Assembly (NCBI GenBank): GCA_031253995.1
Contig: JAIRVG010000052.1
Coordinates: forward strand, 1 to 64,000
DNA from: Paucimonas sp.
Lineage (GTDB): Bacteria; Pseudomonadota; Gammaproteobacteria; Pseudomonadales; Pseudomonadaceae
Reading direction: 5' to 3'
Length of the DNA: 64,000 nucleotides
Shown: positions 38,026-46,640 of the stretch, piece after piece
Layout: each line of letters opens with the position of its first letter
Position numbering within the stretch: the stretch's first letter is position 1
The notes under the pieces: generated by a model
Seen by the model: the letters and a program-made list of their open reading frames with translations, nothing else
The model's database searches: none
What the model was told of the DNA's origin: nothing
Program-made: the position numbers and the translations under genes

Positions 38026-39653
38026 GGTTGCACCTGCGTGGCCAGGCGCTCGCCCAGGCGCAGTGCCAGTGCCGTGAGCGTCAGGGTCGGATTGATCGCC
38101 CCGGTATTGGGGAAGGCGGCGTTGGAGCAGACATACAGGTTGTCGACACCGAAGACCTTGAGGTCCTTGTCGACGACGCCTTCCTGTTCGTTTTCCGCCA
38201 TGCGACAGGTGCAGGCTGCATGGTCGGCGCGCCAGGAAACATTGGGGGGGCTGGTCGGGGTCGCGCCCATGGCTTCGAAGATCTTGCCCACGTGGCCACC
38301 GATTTCCTGCATGCGTGCGTTGAACACCTCGGACTGGGAGTAATCGACGATGGTCTCGCGCAGGCCGATACGGTTGCGGATATCGAGGTTCAACACCCGG
38401 TTCTTGAATTCGCTGGGGATCTCGACCATGCCGTGGATCTGCACCTGGGTCGGCCCTTGCACGGCCGCTTCGATGGCTTCGGGCGACATGCCACTCTGCA
38501 TCATCCGGGCCACGCTCGACGGCGTCTTGTCGACCAGTGTCGCGAACGAACTGGGCGGGTTGATCAGGACGAACTTGCCCTTGGCCTGCTCCTGCGGGCT
38601 GTCGAAGTAGCGACTGCACAGGGTCGGGAAGTCCATTTCAGGTTGCAGCCGCTCTGGATTGCTCTCCAGCTTGCCGGTAAAGACGAAGTACGGGTGGGTG
38701 ACGAAATAGCGACCGACCAGGTCATGGTCGTTGCCGATGCCCTCCGGCCAATGCTCCGAGCACGAACGCAACAGCAGCTTTGGCGACTCGATCGCGCCGC
38801 CGGCGACGATCAGCGTGCGGGCGTCGATGGTGAAGAAGTCGCCCGTCAGCTTGTTGCGGCAGGTGACTCCTTCGGCACGTTGACGGGACGCCATGTTGAT
38901 CTCTTCGACCACACAGTTGTCCATGATCCGCAGGTTGGGGAAGTTGCCCCACGCGGTCATGTCGTTGAGGAAGTTCGGTGCCGCGTAGCGTGCGCCGAAC
39001 GGGCAGTACTTGCAGGTGCCCGTGGTCTTGCAGGGCGCATGGCGGGAGGTGGTGTCGGTGATGCCATGGCGGGCGATCGGCACATGTGCGGTGCTCATGC
39101 CGAGTGCGGCCATCGCCGTGGCGACGGGCTGGTCCTCCAGCGTGTAGGGAAAGGCCGGGAACGGGTAGGGGGCCGAGCGTGGCGGGTCCTGGTTGTCCGA
39201 GTCACCCGAGACGCCGATGTAGCATTCCGCCTGGTTGTAGTAGGGCTCCAGCTCGGCATAGTCGATTGGCCAGTCGGCACCGTCGCCGGTGTTGCTGCGC
39301 AACTTGAAGTCTTCGGCCTTGAGGCGAAAGCTCCACCCGCCCCAGTGGATGGTCGAGCCGCCGTAGGTCATGACCCTGGCGCCAGCCAGCGGTACGACGG
39401 TGCAGCCGACGTTAAGGTTCTCGCCCGGGACATCCTGCTTGGGGTAGTCCAGGTCGTTGTATTTTTCGTAGGGCAGCTTCTTGTAGTCGCCGCCCGAAAC
39501 CATGAAGTCGTCCCACAGCGCCTGGTCCTGCATTTTCACCCGGGTGCCGGCTTCCAGGATCAGGATCGAGCGCTGCGGGTCGGCTTCCAGCAGGCGGCTG
39601 GCGATGGCCGCTGCAGCCACGCCGGAACCGATGATCAACACGTCCGTGTTCAT
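38022..39653 (-). CDS. GMC family FAD oxidoreductase
   Basis: A 543-aa flavoprotein. The N-terminal FAD motif GSGVAAAAIA varies the usual GxGxxG, and the flavin attachment region is GGSTIHWGGWSFRL (about residue 95). The C-terminal catalytic region is HAACTCRMAEN, then NAAFPNTGAINPTLTLTALA (about 515). A cluster HAPCKTTGTCKYCPFG (Cys-x5-Cys-x2-Cys, near residue 205) resembles the Cys-containing insert of dehydrogenase-type GMC enzymes. No signal peptide. It overlaps both neighbours by ATGA junctions, implying tight stoichiometry. Substrate unknown. Confidence 0.85.
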   Translation of the reverse strand: MNTDVLIIGSGVAAAAIASRLLEADPQRSILILEAGTRVKMQDQALWDDFMVSGGDYKKLPYEKYNDLDYPKQDVPGENLNVGCTVVPLAGARVMTYGGSTIHWGGWSFRLKAEDFKLRSNTGDGADWPIDYAELEPYYNQAECYIGVSGDSDNQDPPRSAPYPFPAFPYTLEDQPVATAMAALGMSTAHVPIARHGITDTTSRHAPCKTTGTCKYCPFGARYAAPNFLNDMTAWGNFPNLRIMDNCVVEEINMASRQRAEGVTCRNKLTGDFFTIDARTLIVAGGAIESPKLLLRSCSEHWPEGIGNDHDLVGRYFVTHPYFVFTGKLESNPERLQPEMDFPTLCSRYFDSPQEQAKGKFVLINPPSSFATLVDKTPSSVARMMQSGMSPEAIEAAVQGPTQVQIHGMVEIPSEFKNRVLNLDIRNRIGLRETIVDYSQSEVFNARMQEIGGHVGKIFEAMGATPTSPPNVSWRADHAACTCRMAENEQEGVVDKDLKVFGVDNLYVCSNAAFPNTGAINPTLTLTALALRLGERLATQVQP

Positions 39654-40129
39654 GCTGCGCCCTCCTCGCCAGTGCGATAGGGCGCGGGCTCTCCGGGGAT
39701 GAAGGCGCCGGCGATGTATCCGGGGTAGTTGATGGCCCCGGTGAACCTCCTGAAGCCGCCTTGCGAGACCTGGAAGGCGATGAACTCGTTGGAAACCTTC
39801 TGCCGTGCCAGTGCCAGCGGTGTCTGCGGCGGTGCCTGGTTGGCAGCCGGGTCGGTGAACAGGGTGCGGTAGGCCTGCTCCTCGCCCAGGGCGTCGACCA
39901 GTTCTTCCAGGGTCAGCTTGGCGTGGGCGTAGAAGCTGCGGTACTCGGGATGCAGCCTGATCCGGTTGTCCATGAACACGAACAGCCGCGACCGGTACTG
40001 CTGCGGATCATCCAGGTTTCCCCAGAAACGGCAGATGTGTTCGAAGAGACCGTACATGGCCTCGTAGACCCCCGTGGCCAGGGGCTTGGCGCCGAGGTTG
40101 GCGGGGTGGTTGATGGGTTTCTGGTACAT
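39650..40129 (-). CDS. Unknown 159-aa protein coupled to GMC oxidoreductase
   Basis: I do not recognise this protein. It is 159 aa and predicted mostly helical in the middle (MYGLFEHICRFWGNLDDPQQY, ALGEEQAYRTLFTD), with an aromatic-rich C-terminus (GGFRRFTGAINYPGYIAGAF) and no signal peptide. Its stop overlaps the GMC start by ATGA. The pairing of a small helical protein with a GMC enzyme recalls the small subunits of membrane dehydrogenases, but there is no Tat signal and no sequence match that I can see. It could be a chaperone or subunit of the oxidoreductase. Confidence 0.75.
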   Translation of the reverse strand: MYQKPINHPANLGAKPLATGVYEAMYGLFEHICRFWGNLDDPQQYRSRLFVFMDNRIRLHPEYRSFYAHAKLTLEELVDALGEEQAYRTLFTDPAANQAPPQTPLALARQKVSNEFIAFQVSQGGFRRFTGAINYPGYIAGAFIPGEPAPYRTGEEGAA

Positions 40130-40261
40130 GCGAGACTTCCTCCATGGAAGCTGCCGTGCACCGTGGCGCCGGCCGCAGAATGTTCTGCGGCCGGTCGGAC
40201 GATCGGGGAGAGGTCGTTGCTCGCGTCGGCGGGCCCGCCCGGGTGCGGTGGCAGCAGTCGA

Positions 40262-40627
40262 TCAGGCTTCGGTTTGGGTCACGGTCAGCGTGTAGTTGTA
40301 TTCGTTTTCGCTGACTTGCTGCGGGTCGCTGATCTGGCAGGTCAGGCCGGATTCGCGGGCGACGACGATGTATGGGTCCCAGGACCCTGACCGGGAGCCG
40401 GAGTTGACCACGCAATTGATCTCGGGGTTTTCGGTCAGGTACAGCGTGAAGAACACGTTGCCGTCGTTATCCCAGAGACCGGTGGTGACCGGCCCGGCGG
40501 TGACGGGTGTGAAAATCGTGATTTGTCCGCCGTAGCTGGCGCCGCCGTCATTGCTGACGAAGGAGACGTTCAGGTCGAGGGGGCTGGAGAGGGTGAAATT
40601 GCAGATGAGGGTTGAGTTGATGGCCAT
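40262..40627 (-). CDS. Small beta-rich protein of unknown function, first gene of the GMC/ferritin operon
   Basis: A 121-aa protein starting at ATG 40627, which has AAGGA six bases upstream; an ATG at 40633 lacks that spacing. The sequence alternates polar and hydrophobic residues (LNVSFVSNDGG, VFFTLYLTE, YNYTLTVTQTEA) and looks like a small beta-sandwich. It is rich in Thr, Ser and Asn, with Cys at four positions, and has no signal peptide. Composition is less GC-driven than its neighbours. I do not recognise a family; position suggests a partner of the operon's enzymes, possibly a carrier or sugar-binding protein. Confidence 0.7.
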   Translation of the reverse strand: MAINSTLICNFTLSSPLDLNVSFVSNDGGASYGGQITIFTPVTAGPVTTGLWDNDGNVFFTLYLTENPEINCVVNSGSRSGSWDPYIVVARESGLTCQISDPQQVSENEYNYTLTVTQTEA

Positions 40628-40666
40628 GTTCATTCCTTGAATTCATGAGGCGTCTGCCCTTGCTAA

Positions 40667-40695
40667 ATGTGGGGGCTTATGGAGTGTAGTGTCAA
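40667..40695 (-). promoter_or_regulatory. Candidate promoter of the GMC/ferritin operon
   Basis: On the minus strand, a consensus -35 TTGACA (40690-40695) is followed after 17 bp by a poor -10 (CCACAT, 40667-40672), 40-60 bp upstream of the first gene's start. The good -35 with weak -10 suggests an activated promoter. Tentative. Confidence 0.3.
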
Positions 40696-40713
40696 TTTGA
40701 TGCTATTCAAGTA

Positions 40714-40744
40714 GGTTGCCCGGGGCACGAATGGCCCGGGCGAC
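40714..40744 (-). terminator. GC-rich hairpin after the pentaheme cytochrome gene
   Basis: GGTTGCCCGGG (40714-40724) mirrors CCCGGGCGACC (40734-40744), nine bases past the cytochrome stop codon on the minus strand. There is no U-run after it, so termination efficiency is uncertain. Confidence 0.5.
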
Positions 40745-40752
40745 CACAAGCG

Positions 40753-42861
40753 TCAATACCGCGCGTCCACCGGCTTCTTGTCCTTCGGCCAATCCTTCAC
40801 CTTGCCGGCGAAATCCGGCCTCGGCTTGTGGCTGAAGTACTCCGCCACATCCACCGCCTCCTGGTCGGTCAGGCCACCCTGGCCGAGGGGGAAGCCGTCG
40901 TGGAAGGCGATCGGCATGTTCTTCTTCACGAACGCCGCTGCCGTGTAGGTGCGGGCCATGCCGGCGCCGATGTTGAAGGAATCGTCACCCCACAGCGGCG
41001 GATAGACCCACTTGCCAGCCGCATTGCGGATGCCTTCACCGTCATTGCCGTGGCATAGCGCGCACTGCACGGCGTAGAGCTTCTCGCCGTTTTCCAGGTT
41101 GGGCACGATGCTTGTGTCGATCTTGCCCACGCCTCGGCCTTCGACCTTGTCCTGCGGCCTGGTCTCGCGCTTCATCCAGTCGAAATAGGCCACCATCGCC
41201 TTCATCTCCACCGATTCCAGCCCCAGTGGCTTGCCATTCATCGAGCGCAGGAAGCAGCCGTTGATACGGTCCTCCAGGGTAATCACCCGGCCAGCCCGCG
41301 GCGCATAGCTGGGGAAGAACGCCGACACGCCGACATAGGGCGAGCCGTCCGCCACGGTGCCCGCGTTGAGATGGCAACTGGCGCAGTTGAGGGCGTTGCC
41401 GACATTGGCCGGGAGCATTTCATGAGTGTTGGTGTTCAGCCGGGCTCCCAGGATGAACTGGTCCGCATTGGGCTCCTTGAGCAGGTCGGCCAGGCGCGGG
41501 GTTTCGAAAGGGCGGTTGTCGAGGTTCCTGACGTCGAGGCGCTTGCGCATCTCGGCCACCGTGGACGCCGGGATAGGCCTGACAGCGTGGCGTCCCCAGC
41601 TGTCGCGGGTGAAGTTGAGGATCTCGGCGATCTCCTGGTCGCTGAGGCGGGCGAACGACGGCATGGTCAGCGCCCGTGCGTTGTCCGCCGTCTGCGCCGA
41701 GCGCCAGCCGGTCAGGGTGATATGCACCAGGGTCGAGGGATCTTCCGACATCAGCACCGGGTTGCCGGCCAGCGGCGGGAACACGCCCTTGACCCCGGCG
41801 CCGTCGGCACGGTGGCAGTCGGCGCAGAACTGTTGGTAACCGAGCCCGCCGCGGGAGGCCAGCAGGTTGGTCGGGGTGGTGGAGCGCGGCGTGATCATCG
41901 GCACCGGGCCCTGGGCGACCTGCATCGGCTTGTCATGCTCGGACGATGGCAGCGATTTCAGGTACACGCCCACTGCGTGCAAGTCGCTGTCCTCCATGTA
42001 CTGGGTGCTGTGCTGGACCACGTCGACCATGTTGCCGGACACCGTGCCATGGCTGTTGCGCCCGGTCTTGAGCATCTCGGCGGTCTGCTCCGGGGTCCAC
42101 AGGTTGCGCAGGCTCAGGGCGCGCCAGCCTTCCACGGTTTCGCCGGCGAGGAAGTATTCGCCGCGCTTGCCGGCCTCGGACAGGGTCTTCTCCTGGAAGC
42201 CGATGCCTCGTGGCGTATGGCAGGCGCCGCAGTGGCCGAGGCCCTGGACGATATAGGCGCCGCGGTTCCATTCCGTGGTCTGGGCCGGGTTGGCGGTGAA
42301 CACCTGGTCGTCGAGGAACATCCAGTTCCACAGGGTCAGGCCCCAGCGCTGGTTGAACGGGAAGCCCATCTCCAGCGCACGGTTCTCCTGGCGCACCGGA
42401 TTGACCCCTTGCATCAGGTAGGCATACAGCGCCTGCATGTCCTCGGCGCTGATCCGCGCATAGGAGGGGTAGGGCATGGCCGGGTAGAGGTTGTCGCCGC
42501 TGGCCGTCACGCCCTTGCGCATGGCCCGGTCGAACTGCTCGAAGGAGTAGTTGCCGATGCCGGTTTCCCGGTCCGGGGTGATGTTGGTGGAATAGAGCAC
42601 GCCGAACGGCGTCTCCAGGGCCAGGCCGCCGGCCATGGGTTTGCTGCGGTCAGCGCCGGTGTGGCAGGCCACGCAATCGCCGAGGCGGGCGACGTAGCGG
42701 CCACGTTCCACCTGGGTGCGGGTGAGGTTGTCGAGGTCGGCGGCGTAGTCGGCGGGAAGGTCGTCGATGATCTGCGGGGGGCTGGCGTTGTCGCTGGCCC
42801 ACACCGGGGACAGGGCGCTGGCCAGCACGGCGGCAGCGAGGGCTTGCACGGTTGTGTTCAT
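40753..42861 (-). CDS. Pentaheme c-type cytochrome: AdhB-like triheme part fused to TsdA-like diheme part
   Basis: A 702-aa exported protein; the signal peptide ends near SPVWA (residue about 22). Five CxxCH sites are present: 63-67, 211-215, 346-350, 493-497 and 600-604. Residues about 40-430 match the triheme cytochrome subunit of membrane alcohol/gluconate dehydrogenases. Residues about 480-690 match thiosulfate dehydrogenase TsdA: CASCHLNAGT, RINGCFLRSMNGKPL and the second heme domain. Cys536 lies 43 residues after the first Cys of that heme site, as expected for the unusual Cys axial ligand of TsdA. It could couple thiosulfate or another donor to the respiratory chain. Confidence 0.88.
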   Translation of the reverse strand: MNTTVQALAAAVLASALSPVWASDNASPPQIIDDLPADYAADLDNLTRTQVERGRYVARLGDCVACHTGADRSKPMAGGLALETPFGVLYSTNITPDRETGIGNYSFEQFDRAMRKGVTASGDNLYPAMPYPSYARISAEDMQALYAYLMQGVNPVRQENRALEMGFPFNQRWGLTLWNWMFLDDQVFTANPAQTTEWNRGAYIVQGLGHCGACHTPRGIGFQEKTLSEAGKRGEYFLAGETVEGWRALSLRNLWTPEQTAEMLKTGRNSHGTVSGNMVDVVQHSTQYMEDSDLHAVGVYLKSLPSSEHDKPMQVAQGPVPMITPRSTTPTNLLASRGGLGYQQFCADCHRADGAGVKGVFPPLAGNPVLMSEDPSTLVHITLTGWRSAQTADNARALTMPSFARLSDQEIAEILNFTRDSWGRHAVRPIPASTVAEMRKRLDVRNLDNRPFETPRLADLLKEPNADQFILGARLNTNTHEMLPANVGNALNCASCHLNAGTVADGSPYVGVSAFFPSYAPRAGRVITLEDRINGCFLRSMNGKPLGLESVEMKAMVAYFDWMKRETRPQDKVEGRGVGKIDTSIVPNLENGEKLYAVQCALCHGNDGEGIRNAAGKWVYPPLWGDDSFNIGAGMARTYTAAAFVKKNMPIAFHDGFPLGQGGLTDQEAVDVAEYFSHKPRPDFAGKVKDWPKDKKPVDARY

Positions 42862-43041
42862 GAACGATCAGGTCCGTTTGAAGGTCGTTATGTTTTTTAG
42901 TTATTGAGTCCTTACTTTTGGTTATTTGCTTTGCGCGCGTAGTGATCTTCATCAATGAATTGCTTCCAAAGTACAGATGCGTCTTTGGGCGAGGGCTGGA
43001 AGACTCGGGGTTGCGAACAATGACGACAAGGGGGCGGCAGC

Positions 43042-43470
43042 ATGAATTCGACACAGGGTGAGGTGAGGTTGCAGGCGAGCGCGGAGGCGGTATGGCGGAT
43101 CGTTGGCAACTTCAATGGCTTGCACGTCTGGCATCCGGCGGTGACCGGCAGTGAGCTGGTCGCGGGCCGCAACAATGAGGCGGGAGCGGAACGTCTGCTG
43201 GCGCTGGACGGGGGCGGGAACATCAAGGAGCGGCTGCTGGCCTGGTCGGACAGCGAGCGCAGTTATCGTTACTGCATTCTTGAATCACCGCTGCCGGTGA
43301 GCGGGTATGAGTCCGAGGTGCGGGTCGAGGATCTGGGCGAGGATGGTTGCCGGGTGGTGTGGAGTGGGTCGTTCGAGGCGGCGGGCGTTTCCGATGGGCA
43401 GGCGGTGGAGGTTGTACAGGGCATCTACGAAGGCGGGCTCGGTTACTTGCGGCAGCAGTTTGCCGGGTAG
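43042..43470 (+). CDS. SRPBCC (START-like) family protein
   Basis: A 142-aa protein of the polyketide-cyclase/MxaD-like SRPBCC fold. The start MNSTQGEVRLQASAEAVWRIVGNF is typical, with an amphipathic final helix (GQAVEVVQGIYEGGLGYLRQQ). AAGGGGG precedes the ATG. It is divergent from the pentaheme cytochrome with about 180 bp between. MxaD-type members help electron transfer between methanol dehydrogenase and cytochrome c, so a link to the cytochrome is possible but speculative. Confidence 0.8.
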   Translation: MNSTQGEVRLQASAEAVWRIVGNFNGLHVWHPAVTGSELVAGRNNEAGAERLLALDGGGNIKERLLAWSDSERSYRYCILESPLPVSGYESEVRVEDLGEDGCRVVWSGSFEAAGVSDGQAVEVVQGIYEGGLGYLRQQFAG

Positions 43471-43532
43471 TTGGGGCAGTGCGCTCCCGCAATGATTCCG
43501 GGAGCCTTCCGCAGTTGTGTAGATACCCATGC

Positions 43533-43556
43533 TCATCGCTGGCAAGCCAGCTTGTA
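43533..43556. repeat. Solitary REP half (TCATCGCTGGCAAGCCAGCTTG)
   Basis: One arm of the REP unit found near 25 kb occurs in the 196-bp gap between the SRPBCC and ACT-domain genes. It forms a short GCTGGC/GCCAGC hairpin and could stop transcripts from both convergent sides. Confidence 0.6.
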
Positions 43557-43666
43557 CAACGCAGGGCGAAATCCGGGCGGATCAGGATGCCCGGACTTCG
43601 TTAAGGAGTTCGGGATGACGATCCAGCACTAGGTGCGCAGGTGCGGAGAATGGATTTCGAGATGCT

Positions 43667-44077
43667 TCAACCTTGCGAAAGCTGGTGTAGAACCTCCATG
43701 GCCTTGGCCGCATCCTGGACGCCGACAAAAATGTGATCGTGATAATACGCCGCCACCACATTGCAACTGATCCCCGCATTCCCCAGCGCCGCCGCGAACG
43801 CCGCGGTCAAGCCGACGGCCTCCAGCGCGGAATGCACGGTCAGGGTGATCCACGCCGCGACGTAGCCGTACTCCAGGCCTAGCGCATCGGCTCGGCCGCG
43901 CTCCAGGATTGCGGTCAGCCCTTCCTGTTCGCGGAAGCTGCCGAGCACCTCCTCGTCCTTGAGCAAGGTAGCGTCGGGTACCTGGCAGAACACGTATTCG
44001 CCGTCGTTCAGCAGGGGTTTCATGCCGCGCAGCAGCGCGGTGAGGGAGGTTTCGCCAGCCATTGGAAGATCGCTCAT
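43667..44077 (-). CDS. ACT domain-containing protein (DUF2241/ACT_3-like)
   Basis: A 136-aa protein with a tandem pattern typical of the family: an N-terminal region LTALLRGMKPLLNDGEYVFCQ and a C-terminal ACT-like region AWITLTVHSALEAVGLTAAFAAAL...ISCNVVAAYYHDHIFV. Members bind amino acids or act as small regulators; the function is unknown. ATG 44077 is used; the Shine-Dalgarno is weak and ATG 44062 is an alternative. Confidence 0.8.
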   Translation of the reverse strand: MSDLPMAGETSLTALLRGMKPLLNDGEYVFCQVPDATLLKDEEVLGSFREQEGLTAILERGRADALGLEYGYVAAWITLTVHSALEAVGLTAAFAAALGNAGISCNVVAAYYHDHIFVGVQDAAKAMEVLHQLSQG

Positions 44078-44160
44078 GGTGAACAGGGGCATCCAGTGTG
44101 CTGGCGAATTGCGTCCTGGGGAATCAAAGTTGCTGATGCACGATCAGCAGCGCTGATACC

Positions 44161-44219
44161 TCAATACCGCGCATCCACCGGTTTCTTGCCCTTCGCCATT
44201 CCTTCACCATGCCAGCCCA
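44161..44219 (-). pseudogene. Remnant of a TsdA/AdhB-type cytochrome 3' end
   Basis: About 59 bases here match the 3' end of the pentaheme cytochrome gene at 40753-40812, in the same orientation and from its stop codon (TCAATACCGCGC...), with roughly four in five bases identical and one indel. No upstream coding match remains. It is a degraded duplicate or the scar of a lost second cytochrome gene. Confidence 0.7.
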
Positions 44220-44353
44220 AAGACAGCCGCCCCCACAGAGACCACGCTGTTCCTGAGGAGGATGGCGAACGACAAACCTGGCATGACCTTGACCGTTCCT
44301 CGACCGGCTCCGGCATGATAGTGGCCTTGATCAGGCATTTCAGGAGGAAATCA

Positions 44354-44656
44354 ATGAACGACTACATGCTGCTGATGCACCGCGATGCGCACAATCCGCA
44401 GGCGGCCGCAGACCCCGAACGCTGGAGCGAATACCTGGCCTGGCTGCAGGGCACCGGGCAGTTCGAGGGCGGCAGTTCGATCGGTGCCGGGCTGCGCTTG
44501 CGCAAAGGTCGGCCGGATCAGCCCGAGGACAGTGACCTCAGTGGCTTTATCCGGGTCCGTGCGAGCAGCCTTGAAGAGGCCAGGGCGTTTCTTTCCGGCA
44601 ACCCGGTGTACGAGGCGGGCGGCAGCGTAACGGTTTGCGAACTGCCGCGCGACTAG
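44354..44656 (+). CDS. YciI family protein
   Basis: A 100-aa ferredoxin-like-fold protein of the YciI/DGPF family: MNDYMLLMHRD at the N-terminus, a central WSEYLAWLQGTGQFEGGSSI and C-terminal ASSLEEARAFLSGNPVYEAGG with the typical His/Asp/Tyr pattern. AGGAGGAA lies six bases before ATG 44354. Such proteins often accompany ECF sigma factors, but none is nearby. Function unknown. Confidence 0.85.
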   Translation: MNDYMLLMHRDAHNPQAAADPERWSEYLAWLQGTGQFEGGSSIGAGLRLRKGRPDQPEDSDLSGFIRVRASSLEEARAFLSGNPVYEAGGSVTVCELPRD

Positions 44657-44682
44657 AACGCCCCACCAGCCGGGGAGCCTGT

Positions 44683-45771
44683 TCAGGCGGGCGCCAGCGC
44701 TCGACAATCCTGCGCCGCCCAGCCGATCCGCACCCGCTGGCCTGGCAGGTGAGGCGTACAGGCAAGGGTGTTGGGCGTCTTGATGACGAAGTCGTCGAGG
44801 CCGGCGAACCGGACCCGGGTACGCAGGTGATCGCCGTGGTAGATGACTTCGCAGACCTCGACCTCGAAGCTGTTGTCGTCACTTCCCGGCTGCAAGGTGA
44901 CGCGCTCCGGACGCAATGCCAGGCTGACCCGTTCTCCTGATGACCATGGGCGAGCGGCAAGCGCATTGACCAGCTCTCCACTGTCGGTCTGGATCACGCA
45001 GCGGTCGTTCTCGCGGGTGCGGACGGTACCGCTGATGCGGTTGTTTTCCCCGATGAACTGGGCGACGAAGGCGTTGGCCGGCATTTCGTACAGCTCGCTG
45101 GGGCTGGCCAGTTGCTGGATGACGCCATCGTTGAACACGGCGACGCGGTCGGACATGGTCAGCGCTTCGCCCTGGTCGTGGGTCACGTACACCGTGGTGA
45201 TGCCCAGGCGATCATGCAGGCGCTTGATCTCGTACTGCATCTGCTCGCGCAACTGTTTGTCGAGGGCGCCGAGGGGTTCGTCCATGAGCACCAGCTTGGG
45301 CTCGAAGATCAGCGCCCGGGCCACCGCCACCCGCTGCTGCTGTCCGCCGGAAAGCTGCGCCGGGCGCCGCTCGGCCATGGCACGCAGGTGCACCATGTCC
45401 AGTGCGCGGTTGACCCTTTGCTCGATCTCGGCACGCCCCAGCCGTTGCACCTGCAACGGGAACGCCAGGTTCTGGGCGATGCTCAGGTGCGGGAACAGCG
45501 CATAGTTCTGGAACACCATGCCGATGTTGCGCTTGTGGGTGGGCAGGGCGCCGATGGGCTTGCCGTCCAGGTAGATCTCCCCGGCGCTGACGCTCTCGAA
45601 GCCGGCCAGCATCATCAGGCAGGTGGTCTTGCCTGATCCGGACGGGCCGAGGAGAGTCATGAACTCGCCCTCGCGAACATCCAGTTGCAGGTTCTTCACC
45701 ACCAGGTGGTGGCCGTCATAGCTCTTCTGCACATCATGGAAGCGCACGTAGGCGTCTTTGGCTGTGGACAT
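44683..45771 (-). CDS. ABC transporter ATP-binding protein, PotA-like
   Basis: A 362-aa ATPase. Walker A is GPSGSGKTT (about residue 43), Q-loop VFQNYALFPH, signature LSGGQQQRVAVAR (about 142) and Walker B LVLMDEPLGALD (about 165). A TOBE-type C-terminal domain begins near residue 280. It matches spermidine/putrescine PotA-type ATPases. It is last in the four-gene importer operon (binding protein, two permeases, ATPase). Confidence 0.92.
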   Translation of the reverse strand: MSTAKDAYVRFHDVQKSYDGHHLVVKNLQLDVREGEFMTLLGPSGSGKTTCLMMLAGFESVSAGEIYLDGKPIGALPTHKRNIGMVFQNYALFPHLSIAQNLAFPLQVQRLGRAEIEQRVNRALDMVHLRAMAERRPAQLSGGQQQRVAVARALIFEPKLVLMDEPLGALDKQLREQMQYEIKRLHDRLGITTVYVTHDQGEALTMSDRVAVFNDGVIQQLASPSELYEMPANAFVAQFIGENNRISGTVRTRENDRCVIQTDSGELVNALAARPWSSGERVSLALRPERVTLQPGSDDNSFEVEVCEVIYHGDHLRTRVRFAGLDDFVIKTPNTLACTPHLPGQRVRIGWAAQDCRALAPA

Positions 45772-45814
45772 GGTTCGGGCCTCTTGGTCTTGTGATTAGC
45801 AGGGCGATGAAAGT

Positions 45815-46630
45815 TCAGGACGCGCTCGGGCTCTTGGCGGCCATGCGACTCGCATAGCGCTGCAGCCAGCCGAGGGTCAGCAGGAACAGCGTCGACAGGA
45901 TCGTCAGCAGGCATGCGACGGCGGTGATCGTAGGGCTGAGGTTTTCCCGCACCCCGGAGAACATCTCGCGGGGCAGGGTGCGTTGCTCCGGGCCCGCCAG
46001 CAGCAGCGAGACCACCACCTCGTCGAACGACGTGGCGAAGGCGAACACGGCGCCGGAGGCCACACCAGGCAGGATCAGCGGCAAGGTTACCCGGCGGAAC
46101 GTGCGCACCGGGCCGGCCCCGAGGCTGGCTGCGGCACGCAGCAGCGAGCGGTCCAGGCCCTGCAGCGTGGCATTCACGGCGATCACCACGAACGGCGTGG
46201 CCAGCGCCGTATGGGCCAGCACCATGCCGGTGAAGGTGTTGACCAGGCTGAACCGGGAGAACAGGAAATACACGCCGACGGCAGTGATGACCGTGGGCAC
46301 GATCATTGGCGAGAGCAGGACGGCCAGCAGCAGGCCCTTGAAGCGGAACTGGGTCAGGTTCAGCCCCAGCGCTGCCAGGGTGCCGAGCACGGTGGCCAGG
46401 ACCATGCTGGCAAGACCGATCGACACGCTGTTCTTCAGCGCCAGCAACCAGCGCGGCGAGTCGAACAGGCCGGCGTACCAGCGCAACGATAGGCCGTCGA
46501 GGGGGTAGCTGAGGAAGCTGCCGCCGTTGAACGACAGCGGCACGATGGCCAGGATCGGCGCGATCAGGAACAGCAGCACCAGGGCGGCTGCACAGCGGTT
46601 GAAGGTGTGCCAGGAAATGAACGTGGGCAT
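45815..46630 (-). CDS. ABC transporter permease, PotC-like
   Basis: A 271-aa permease with six hydrophobic segments and the EAA loop SLLRAAASLGAGPVRTFRRVTLPLILPG (residues about 160-187), typical of PotC/PotI. AGGAGAAG precedes ATG 46630. The partner permease stops 10 bp upstream. The C-terminal tail is short (RYASRMAAKSPSAS). Confidence 0.9.
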   Translation of the reverse strand: MPTFISWHTFNRCAAALVLLFLIAPILAIVPLSFNGGSFLSYPLDGLSLRWYAGLFDSPRWLLALKNSVSIGLASMVLATVLGTLAALGLNLTQFRFKGLLLAVLLSPMIVPTVITAVGVYFLFSRFSLVNTFTGMVLAHTALATPFVVIAVNATLQGLDRSLLRAAASLGAGPVRTFRRVTLPLILPGVASGAVFAFATSFDEVVVSLLLAGPEQRTLPREMFSGVRENLSPTITAVACLLTILSTLFLLTLGWLQRYASRMAAKSPSAS

Positions 46631-46640
46631 GGATCTTCTC

